A stretch of 6,411 nt of DNA from an uncultured Atopobiaceae bacterium (lineage in GTDB: Bacteria; Actinomycetota; Coriobacteriia; Coriobacteriales; Atopobiaceae). The stretch's first letter is position 1; every line of letters begins with the position of its first letter. The notes beneath the pieces were generated by a model. It searched no databases. It had not been told where the DNA came from and saw nothing but the letters and a program-made list of their open reading frames with translations. The DNA is taken from the NCBI GenBank assembly GCA_947303905.1, contig CAMYZR010000086.1, positions 1 through 6,411 of the forward strand, in the 5' to 3' direction. Below, one piece after another: positions 1-4,377 of this stretch. A program made the position numbers and the translations under genes.

Positions 1-6
1 GGTCAT
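1..6 (-). CDS. First two codons of a downstream gene, probably UPF0210/PFL family (partial)
   Basis: Only ATG-ACC (Met-Thr) lies inside the window; the rest runs off the left edge. The start is credible because AAGGAG (minus strand, 17 to 12) sits five bases upstream of the ATG. It follows the UPF0237 ACT-domain gene by 44 bases on the same strand. In many bacteria UPF0237 genes are directly followed by a UPF0210 (DUF711, PFL) gene, so that identity is inferred from neighbourhood only; two codons cannot show it. An imperfectly supported 6-bp hairpin (23-28 with 38-43) lies in the gap and could be chance. Confidence 0.5.
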
Positions 7-50
7 AAGGGCTCCTTGCAGGCGTCCGTCACGGTAGCGGACGGGTCAAG

Positions 51-347
51 CTAGAGGCGATACATGAACTTGAAGACTTCCTCGCGCTGCAGCGTAATCT
101 GAACGCCGAGCTGCTCGGAGAGGGTGTTGAGCTCGCTCTGGACCGTCTGGAAGTCCGCATCCGATGCGCCCATGTCAACCAGCATCGTCATGGTAAAGAT
201 GCCCTGGAGGATGGTCTGGGAGATGTCGAGGATGTTGACATTGTGACCAGCAAGAATGCCAGCGACGGCCGCAACGATGCCGGATCGGTCGCTGCCCAAG
301 ACACTGATGATCGCACGGTCGTTGGGAGCGTCAGAGATGGTAGCCAT
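51..347 (-). CDS. UPF0237 family ACT domain protein
   Basis: This 98-residue protein is essentially one ACT domain, a small ligand-binding regulatory fold that often senses amino acids. The family hallmarks are visible: the opening strand AIISVLGSDRSGIVAAVAG (12-30), then NVNILDISQTIL (37-48), and the family-typical C-terminal EEVFKFMYRL (89-98). Its length matches the family norm of about 90 residues. The frame is open upstream to 476, but the extension crosses the terminator of the preceding gene and has no ACT similarity. The Met at 347 starts just before the domain and is preceded by a weak GGAA. A TACAAT (minus strand, 396 to 391) may be the -10 box, but no good -35 accompanies it. The cytoplasmic role and ligand are unknown. 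By analogy it may act with the next gene, a probable UPF0210 protein. The family call is firm; the function is open. Confidence 0.93.
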   Translation of the reverse strand: MATISDAPNDRAIISVLGSDRSGIVAAVAGILAGHNVNILDISQTILQGIFTMTMLVDMGASDADFQTVQSELNTLSEQLGVQITLQREEVFKFMYRL

Positions 348-451
348 GTCGTTTCCAAACTCTTGGGATGCGTATTCTTTGGGAATGGCAATTGTACGCC
401 ATGGGCCGCGTCTCCCCCGTACAACCACACGCTTGAGCACAGATGGAAACA

Positions 452-477
452 GGTGCGAGCCCGATTGGGCCCGCACC
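452..477 (-). terminator. Intrinsic-type terminator hairpin after the CarD-family gene
   Basis: Positions 452-462 and 467-477 form an 11-bp GC-rich stem (one G-U pair in the minus-strand RNA) with a four-base loop, 25 bases beyond the CarD-family stop codon. The minus-strand continuation is TGTTTCC, only a weak U-tract. Its position and stem strength make it a likely transcription stop that separates the CarD-family gene from the ACT gene. Confidence 0.8.
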
Positions 478-502
478 CGTCAGACGCAGTATCGGGACGA
501 GC

Positions 503-1000
503 TTAGTTGAGGGAGAAGTCCTCGGCCTGGCTCTCGAACAGCGCGCGCACGTCATCGGGGGTGATTCCCAGCGCGATAGCAAGCTCGGACAGCGACCGCT
601 CGCTCGCCTGCTTGAGGATGCGCTCATACACCACAGGGGGCTTCTTGTTGCGCGACCTGACGTCTGCGATGCGCTTGCGGAAGGTCTTGACCACACGCAC
701 GGAATCGCGGCAGGTACCCATACGAATCTGGTTCTTGAAGTGCTCCTCCTCGAGCGCCATGCTGCGCTCGGTGTAGTCGTCGATGTCCATCTGCGGATAC
801 TCGCCGATGAGGGCCTCGGCCTCGCCACGCGAAAGCACCGGCCGCAGGCGCGACTCGCTTGCTACGGGGAAACTGATGCGCATGGGATTGCGCGTGCCCA
901 CGGGAAGCAACATGTAGGTCTCTTGGGGCTCTGCGACGATCTCGTCCACGATGCAGACGCCCTGACCAGGATGGACGATGTACTCACCAGCTTGGTACAT
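503..1000 (-). CDS. CarD family transcriptional regulator
   Basis: CarD/CdnL proteins bind the RNA polymerase beta subunit through an N-terminal Tudor-like domain and stabilise open promoter complexes, often at rRNA promoters. This 165-residue protein matches the family length (about 160). It opens with YQAGEYIVHPGQGVCIVDEI (2-21), the diagnostic CarD_TRCF_RID start, with the small beta domain running to about residue 58. A helical, basic C-terminal part (60-165) follows, with VRVVKTFRKRIADVRSRNKK at 101-120. The Met at 1000 was chosen because GGGAGG lies six bases upstream; a longer frame to 1039 would read through that site. The protein contains no tryptophan. The conserved Trp used by mycobacterial CarD to wedge the promoter bubble therefore has no counterpart, and hand alignment puts Met81 near it. 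It may be a divergent paralogue rather than the housekeeping CarD. A long hairpin covers its ribosome site. Confidence 0.92.
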   Translation of the reverse strand: MYQAGEYIVHPGQGVCIVDEIVAEPQETYMLLPVGTRNPMRISFPVASESRLRPVLSRGEAEALIGEYPQMDIDDYTERSMALEEEHFKNQIRMGTCRDSVRVVKTFRKRIADVRSRNKKPPVVYERILKQASERSLSELAIALGITPDDVRALFESQAEDFSLN

Positions 1001-1005
1001 GTCAC

Positions 1006-1049
1006 ACCTCCCTTCGTGTTGGTCTTTCAATCTTACCACGAAGGGAGGT
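1006..1049 (-). promoter_or_regulatory. Perfect 13-bp inverted repeat covering the CarD-family ribosome binding site
   Basis: In minus-strand RNA order, ACCTCCCTTCGTG (1049 to 1037) is followed by an 18-base A-rich loop and then CACGAAGGGAGGT (1018 to 1006). The arms are exactly complementary over 13 bases. The second arm contains the Shine-Dalgarno sequence, and the ATG follows five bases later. The first arm is thus an anti-Shine-Dalgarno that would hide the ribosome site completely if transcribed. This could be translational control (autoregulation, a thermosensor, a ligand or an antiterminating protein). Alternatively the same symmetry could be a DNA operator. A TTGACC overlapping the distal arm has no matching -10 box. 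Confidence 0.85.
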
Positions 1050-1058
1050 CAATACCGC

Positions 1059-1087
1059 CTGTTAGTCGATTGGCTATTGCATTGCAA
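1059..1087 (-). promoter_or_regulatory. Weak candidate promoter for the CarD-family gene
   Basis: TTGCAA (minus strand, 1087 to 1082) and TAACAG (1064 to 1059) are separated by 17 bases, giving a start near 1052. If real, the transcript begins just before the 13-bp inverted repeat and includes the whole hairpin. The -10 match is poor, so this is tentative. No terminator is visible after the lipoprotein gene stop at 1105, so readthrough from that gene is an alternative source of the transcript. Confidence 0.25.
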
Positions 1088-1104
1088 TTCCACATCGCGT
1101 ATGG

Positions 1105-3030
1105 TTATGCATTTTCGTCGTCGGCCTCGGCCTCGGCCTCGGTCTCCGTCTCGACCGGCTCCTCCTGCGGACAGCACGAGACCATCCACGCAACCAGCTG
1201 GTCCTCCGGGTCTCCCTCGCGCTCGGCGAGCTCGAAGCCGGCGCCCCAGACGGGCGTGAACGACACGTCGTTCACCTCATCGCGCGCAGAAAGCAGCAGG
1301 GCCAGGTTGACCTCGTTGGCAAAGGTGGTCTCCGACTGCATGAGCCCCGTGTTGATGCGCCAGTGCGGGGCGATCTTGGGCTTTGCGCCCTCCCCGCCCT
1401 CGTCCACGAGCGTGGAGATGGGGTCGGACAGTGCCACGCGATCCGCCACCGTCAGCTCGAGCGAGTCGGTCTCCGCGAGGTCGCCGCGCCACTCCGAGAC
1501 AAGCTCCTCGTTCCACTCCTTGTCGGCGGCATAGCTCTCGTGGTTCTGCTCCACCAGCTGAGCGACCATGCCGTCAAAGTGCAGCGATGGCTTCTCGTCG
1601 GTGCCAAACAGCTGATTGGCCAAGCCAGAGCGATCGACCAGGTCGTAGGCGCAGACGTCCCTGCTGGGCTTCCGGCAGGCCTGGACAAAGTCCCACAGTC
1701 CCGTGACGTCCGTCTCTCCCCTGCTTGCGTTGTAGGTAATCCAGCGGCCGTCGGTGTTGAGGGTCGAGATGTAGCTCTCCACCGTGTCGTACACCGTCGC
1801 CTGGATCTGGCGCACGCCCGGCTTGGCCTCCTCCTCGCCTTCGCTCGCGGGCGTGGCGACGCTTGGGACGAGCATGGGGTCACCCGGGAAGTTACGCACC
1901 GCCCGGTCGATGGGCACGGCAGCGTAGGGGAAGTCCGTGCGCTGCAGGAAATCGCTTGCCGCATCGGAGATGAGCCTCACGAGGTAGTCGTAGTAGGTGC
2001 CGCCCGCATAGGTGCCGTCGTCGATACGGTCGAGCTGTAGCAGGTTGCCATCCGCGTCCACCATGCCCAGACTGTTGACATAGCTGCCATACGCATCCGC
2101 GAGATCGCGCGAGAGCAGCTGCGTCCAAGTGCCGTCGGCACGCGTTCCCTCGCTCGAGTACTGGCCCATCATCCACTCGTATGCCGCATCGGATGAGCTG
2201 AAGGCGCCCATGGGGCACCACAGTCCGAGGCCAAAGAAGTCATCGGAGAGGTCGTTACCCTCGGCATCGTGCATTGCCGCGCCCAGCGCGTGCAGGTAGG
2301 GCAGGTAGCGCTCGGACGATCCGCTCACGCCCGCGATGGCAGCCGCGCTCGCGCCGCCGCCATAGCCAAACAGGAAGAGGCGCGAGACATCGCAGGGCAG
2401 CACGGCAGCGTTGTAGCGCAAAAAGCGCGCGACCGCCTTGAGGTCGGTCACCAGCCAGGGGGCGCCTCCGGAGAAGTACTCCTGCGTGGTGGACTCATAG
2501 CCACCGCTGCGGCCCCTGAAGCCCGGGTACACGTACACGATGCCGGCCGACAGGTAGCGCCCCAGGCCATCGTGGGAATAGCTGGTCGGGCACTCCTGTG
2601 CGCTGCAGCTCGGCGAGTTGATGGGCAGGGCCACAGGCGCCGTCGCGGGAGTGAAGCCGCCGACGCTGGCGTCAGGATCCACCTCGCACGACCACGTGCG
2701 CCCATGCTTGGTCCCCTTGAGGTATGCGCCGGGCACGAAGATCGAAAGCGACTCGTACTGCTCGCTTCCGGGAGTGATACAGTAGGGCAGGCCGAGCTGG
2801 TAGTAGCAGTCGTTTGCCTCGTCGTAGCTCCAGGACTCCATGTCAAGGGCAAGGTCGGCATACTCGTCCAGATCGACCTTTGGCTCCTCGGTCTCCTCCT
2901 GGACCTCGGCCTCCTCGGGAGCTGGTTCGGGGTCCTCGCCATAGCGTTCCGGCAGATTCGCGCAGGCAGCAAGGCCTGCAACCCCTGTAGCACCCATGAG
3001 GGAGAGGAGACTTCTTCTGGTAAGGCTCAT
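1105..3030 (-). CDS. Tat-exported lipoprotein with subtype B tannase fold, catalytic triad lost
   Basis: This is a 641-residue alpha/beta-hydrolase-fold protein related to subtype B tannases (gallate-ester hydrolases). The N-terminus has a twin-arginine signal (R5-R6 in LTRRSLLS) and a lipobox LAAC with Cys23, so it should be lipid-anchored outside the membrane. An acidic, Pro/Glu-rich linker (about 30-52) precedes the hydrolase domain (about 55-620). Family landmarks are GFRGRSGG (170-177), the elbow region LFLFGYGGGASAAA (218-231), LWCPMGAFSSSDAAYEW (270-286), APHWRINTG (554-562) and VWGAGFELAE (594-603). Against Lactobacillus plantarum tannase as I recall it, Ser163 is Gly224, Asp419 is Gln565 and His451 is Phe599. 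Classical esterase activity is therefore unlikely. The mature part carries ten further cysteines and a short Glu/Ala tail. Start: AGGAGG lies eight bases before the Met at 3030; an extension to 3384 would overlap the acylphosphatase gene. It diverges from that gene. A binding or scaffold role is inferred. Confidence 0.85.
   Translation of the reverse strand: MSLTRRSLLSLMGATGVAGLAACANLPERYGEDPEPAPEEAEVQEETEEPKVDLDEYADLALDMESWSYDEANDCYYQLGLPYCITPGSEQYESLSIFVPGAYLKGTKHGRTWSCEVDPDASVGGFTPATAPVALPINSPSCSAQECPTSYSHDGLGRYLSAGIVYVYPGFRGRSGGYESTTQEYFSGGAPWLVTDLKAVARFLRYNAAVLPCDVSRLFLFGYGGGASAAAIAGVSGSSERYLPYLHALGAAMHDAEGNDLSDDFFGLGLWCPMGAFSSSDAAYEWMMGQYSSEGTRADGTWTQLLSRDLADAYGSYVNSLGMVDADGNLLQLDRIDDGTYAGGTYYDYLVRLISDAASDFLQRTDFPYAAVPIDRAVRNFPGDPMLVPSVATPASEGEEEAKPGVRQIQATVYDTVESYISTLNTDGRWITYNASRGETDVTGLWDFVQACRKPSRDVCAYDLVDRSGLANQLFGTDEKPSLHFDGMVAQLVEQNHESYAADKEWNEELVSEWRGDLAETDSLELTVADRVALSDPISTLVDEGGEGAKPKIAPHWRINTGLMQSETTFANEVNLALLLSARDEVNDVSFTPVWGAGFELAEREGDPEDQLVAWMVSCCPQEEPVETETEAEAEADDENA
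1121..1142. repeat. Hexanucleotide tandem repeat in the 3' end of the lipoprotein gene
   Basis: TCGGCC is repeated three times and followed by a partial TCGG. On the coding (minus) strand it encodes the Glu-Ala repeats of the acidic tail, close to the stop codon. The unit is six bases, so slippage would lengthen or shorten the tail by two residues without shifting the frame. Confidence 0.8.
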
Positions 3031-3040
3031 GGAACGTTCC
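3031..3040. promoter_or_regulatory. Perfect 10-bp palindrome between ribosome site and start codon of the lipoprotein gene
   Basis: GGAACGTTCC is self-complementary and touches the ATG at 3030. Together with the AGGAGG it fills the space from ribosome site to start codon. It lacks a loop, so an RNA hairpin is poor. It is more likely a protein-binding half-site pair or chance (a given 10-base palindrome is not rare). Confidence 0.3.
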
Positions 3041-3090
3041 TCCTGACAGACTGCCGATGCGATCGCACGGCCGATTCGTCTTCGCGTGCT

Positions 3091-3120
3091 ATTGTATTGC
3101 CCATCTGCCACATGTGACAA
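3091..3120 (-). promoter_or_regulatory. Sigma70-type promoter for the tannase-like lipoprotein
   Basis: On the minus strand TTGTCA (3120 to 3115) and TACAAT (3096 to 3091) are separated by 18 bases. Each box matches five of six consensus bases. Transcription would start near 3084, giving a leader of about 54 bases before the ATG at 3030. The palindrome CACATGTG (3109-3116) lies in the spacer and overlaps the -35 box by two bases; it could bind a regulator. Confidence 0.65.
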
Positions 3121-3121
3121 T
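3092..3121 (+). promoter_or_regulatory. Candidate promoter for the acylphosphatase gene, overlapping the opposing promoter
   Basis: On the plus strand TTGTAT (3092-3097) and GACAAT (3116-3121) are separated by 18 bases, giving a start near 3128 and a leader of about 39 bases. The match is weaker than for the opposing promoter (three and four of six). Each box overlaps a box of the minus-strand promoter, so two polymerases could not occupy the site together. Confidence 0.4.
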
Positions 3122-3166
3122 TTCGCCACGCCTGCTGCACGTCTTGAGCAAAAGGAGCGCTCCGCC

Positions 3167-3490
3167 ATGGGTGCCACTACGAGCAAAGCGCAAGGGTACG
3201 ACCCCAACCTCGTGCGGAGACTGCGCCTGCACTTTGTAGGCGAGGTCCAAGGCGTGGGGTTTCGTTGGACGGCGCGCAGGGTGGCCAACGAGCTCGGCCT
3301 CGTGGGCTGGGTCCGCAACGAACCCGATGGCAGCGTGAGCATGGAGCTGCAGGGGCCAAGCCACGACCTCGCGGTGTACTTCACCCTGTTCGACCGCCAA
3401 TATGCGAGCTATCCGCTCCGCTACGTCATCGACGAGAAGGACGACATTGCACCAGTCATGGGCGAGAGGGACTTTCGCGTGAGGTTCTGA
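3167..3490 (+). CDS. acyP: Acylphosphatase
   Basis: Acylphosphatases are small cytoplasmic enzymes that hydrolyse the carboxyl-phosphate bond of acyl phosphates such as acetyl phosphate or 1,3-bisphosphoglycerate. The 107-residue product carries the signature LHFVGEVQGVGFRWTA (21-36), whose Arg33 is the phosphate-binding catalytic residue. GWVRN (47-51) follows, with catalytic Asn51, eighteen residues after the Arg as in the family. DGSVSMELQG (54-63) is the next conserved strand. About 14 extra residues precede the usual domain start. The Met at 3167 was chosen because AAAGGAG lies nine bases upstream; the frame is open from 3086, but the extra residues would overlap the promoter. The gene is alone on its strand, diverges from the lipoprotein gene, and ends at a hairpin shared with the converging regulator. 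Confidence 0.93.
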   Translation: MGATTSKAQGYDPNLVRRLRLHFVGEVQGVGFRWTARRVANELGLVGWVRNEPDGSVSMELQGPSHDLAVYFTLFDRQYASYPLRYVIDEKDDIAPVMGERDFRVRF

Positions 3491-3516
3491 ATCCCGAGAC
3501 GTCTTGTCCTCAAGCA

Positions 3517-3544
3517 AGGCGGGCAACCAGATGGTCGCCCGCCT
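3517..3544. terminator. Bidirectional terminator hairpin between converging genes
   Basis: AGGCGGGC (3517-3524) and GCCCGCCT (3537-3544) are perfect complements. After one mismatch, ACC/GGT adds three more pairs around the loop AGAT. It sits 26 bases after the acylphosphatase stop and 26 bases beyond the converging regulator stop. Neither strand has a clear U-tract, so efficiency is uncertain, but position and stem fit a shared stop. Confidence 0.7.
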
Positions 3545-3570
3545 CTCAACCTCTCGCTATGTAATCCGCC

Positions 3571-4122
3571 TCAACGCTCAAGCAGCCAACGGGCAATGAG
3601 TTCCTTGGCCTCTTCGTCGCTGCGTACGTGACCGTCATCGTCTCCGGGAACCTGCAAGGCGTCTCGCAGGAGATCGCGGTCCTGGCGGCGCGCAACGATG
3701 AACTCTGCACAGCGCATGGCAAGACCCTGCGGATCAGCCGGCGAGCGACGCCCGTTGCGAATCCGCGACAGATAGGATGGGTCGACAGCGACCTGGCGAG
3801 CCATCTCGACGTTTGAGATCTGGAGCTTGCGCATAAGGGCATCGAGTCGGCGGGAGAAGCTCGTGGAGCTGTGATTGATGCCGCTCAGAAGCTCCTGAAC
3901 GACATCCTCCTTGGTACCGATTTCCTCCACACCACGCTCTTGTGCAATTGACACAATTCCCGCTGCAAGCTTATGGATGCTCTCCCCATCATAGAAGGGG
4001 GTGCGCCTTCCACTGCGGTATCTGCTGAGGGTAGAGGGCGAGATTCCACTTCGCTCAGCGAGGTCCTTACTCGAGCATGCGAGCAGGTTGCAGTACTCGT
4101 TAAGGGTCGACACAAACGACAC
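3571..4122 (-). CDS. Tandem helix-turn-helix (XRE-like) transcriptional regulator
   Basis: This 183-residue cytoplasmic protein has two helix-turn-helix units. The first covers about 6-44 (core SKDLAERSGISPSTLSRYRSG). The second covers about 92-130 (core NVEMARQVAVDPSYLSRIRNG). The two recognition segments share the pattern P-S-x-L-S-R-x-R-x-G-R-R-x-P at an offset of 86 residues, which suggests an internal duplication. Each is followed by a helical stretch, and the C-terminus ends in EEAKELIARWLLER. There is no sensor or enzyme domain. The chosen start is GTG at 4122, with AGAGGA six bases upstream. The open frame continues to 4326, but those residues are low-complexity and overlap the intergenic palindrome. 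It diverges from the DUF1846 gene with a 255-base gap, a layout typical of a local regulator that controls itself and its neighbour. The family level is secure; targets are inferred. Confidence 0.82.
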   Translation of the reverse strand: MSFVSTLNEYCNLLACSSKDLAERSGISPSTLSRYRSGRRTPFYDGESIHKLAAGIVSIAQERGVEEIGTKEDVVQELLSGINHSSTSFSRRLDALMRKLQISNVEMARQVAVDPSYLSRIRNGRRSPADPQGLAMRCAEFIVARRQDRDLLRDALQVPGDDDGHVRSDEEAKELIARWLLER

Positions 4123-4245
4123 GCTGAATCCTCTCGTCCATAGCACGAGCAAGCGGGGCGGGCAGAGCGAACGATGGCGACTGACCTTGTCCTTCTCGAA
4201 CACGTAAACACAATGTAACCTACTGTCTTTTTTTGAACCAGCTTG

Positions 4246-4259
4246 TGCCAACCTTGGCA
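4246..4259. promoter_or_regulatory. Palindromic operator candidate TGCCAA-CC-TTGGCA
   Basis: Two perfect six-base half-sites separated by two bases lie about midway in the gap between the divergent regulator and DUF1846 genes. TTGGCA also resembles a -35 box on either strand, but I find no matching -10 at normal spacing. The rest of 4123-4335 shows a run of seven T (4228-4234), a weak TACATT on the minus strand (4217 to 4212) that could be a -10 box for the regulator, and a small GCGCG/CGCGC hairpin (4311-4324). Confidence 0.45.
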
Positions 4260-4332
4260 TTGTTCGAGCGATTTCACATGCATGGTGCGTATGCCCAATG
4301 CGAAAACCTTGCGCGTCATCGCGCACATCGCT

Positions 4333-4341
4333 TGGTAAAAT
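4333..4341 (+). promoter_or_regulatory. Extended -10 promoter of the DUF1846 gene
   Basis: TGGTAAAAT contains the extended -10 TG motif one base before TAAAAT, a good -10 box (4336-4341). No convincing -35 lies 16-18 bases upstream, which is common for extended -10 promoters. The transcript would start near 4348, about 30 bases before the ATG at 4378. Confidence 0.55.
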
Positions 4342-4366
4342 AGGGGTTTGTGAACAATACCTATTT
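4338..4366. promoter_or_regulatory. Inverted repeat AAATAGG-N15-CCTATTT across the DUF1846 promoter
   Basis: Perfect 7-bp arms (4338-4344 and 4360-4366) enclose 15 bases that themselves contain TTGT-GA-ACAA. The element overlaps the -10 box, the predicted start site and the leader up to the ribosome site (AGGGGG, 4368-4373). This is the classic position for a repressor operator. The divergent tandem-HTH protein is the obvious candidate ligand. A leader hairpin is less likely, because the left arm would lie mostly upstream of the start site. Confidence 0.5.
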
Positions 4367-4377
4367 CAGGGGGCCTC

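Noticed and set aside
23..43. Hairpin CGTCCG/CGGACG as a terminator after the ACT gene
   Set aside because: Only six base pairs with a nine-base loop and no U-tract, and a strong ribosome site follows directly, which suggests cotranscription.
1047..1052. TTGACC (minus strand) as the -35 box of the CarD-family gene
   Set aside because: At 16-18 bases downstream the sequence is TTGAAA/TGAAAG/GAAAGA, and the better box TAAGAT is only 11 bases away, too close.
443..1534. Long plus-strand open frame (363 codons) opposite the CarD-family gene and the end of the lipoprotein gene
   Set aside because: It lies antisense to two well-supported genes, spans their intergenic region, has no ribosome site, and its translation is low-complexity Arg/Ser-rich, as expected of a high-GC shadow frame.
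2269..3117. 282-codon plus-strand open frame opposite the lipoprotein N-terminal half
   Set aside because: It is antisense to the lipoprotein and runs through its signal peptide and promoter region; the composition is that of a shadow frame.
3031..3384. N-terminal extension of the lipoprotein up to 3384
   Set aside because: It would overlap most of the acylphosphatase gene and bury the Tat signal and lipobox inside the protein; the ribosome site before 3030 settles the start.
4228..4234. Run of seven T as a plus-strand terminator
   Set aside because: No stem precedes it and no plus-strand gene ends nearby; it is more likely AT-rich promoter DNA.
4123..4326. N-terminal extension of the tandem-HTH regulator up to 4326
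   Set aside because: The extra residues look non-coding, they cross a palindrome in the intergenic gap, and a GTG with AGAGGA six bases upstream gives a good start at 4122.
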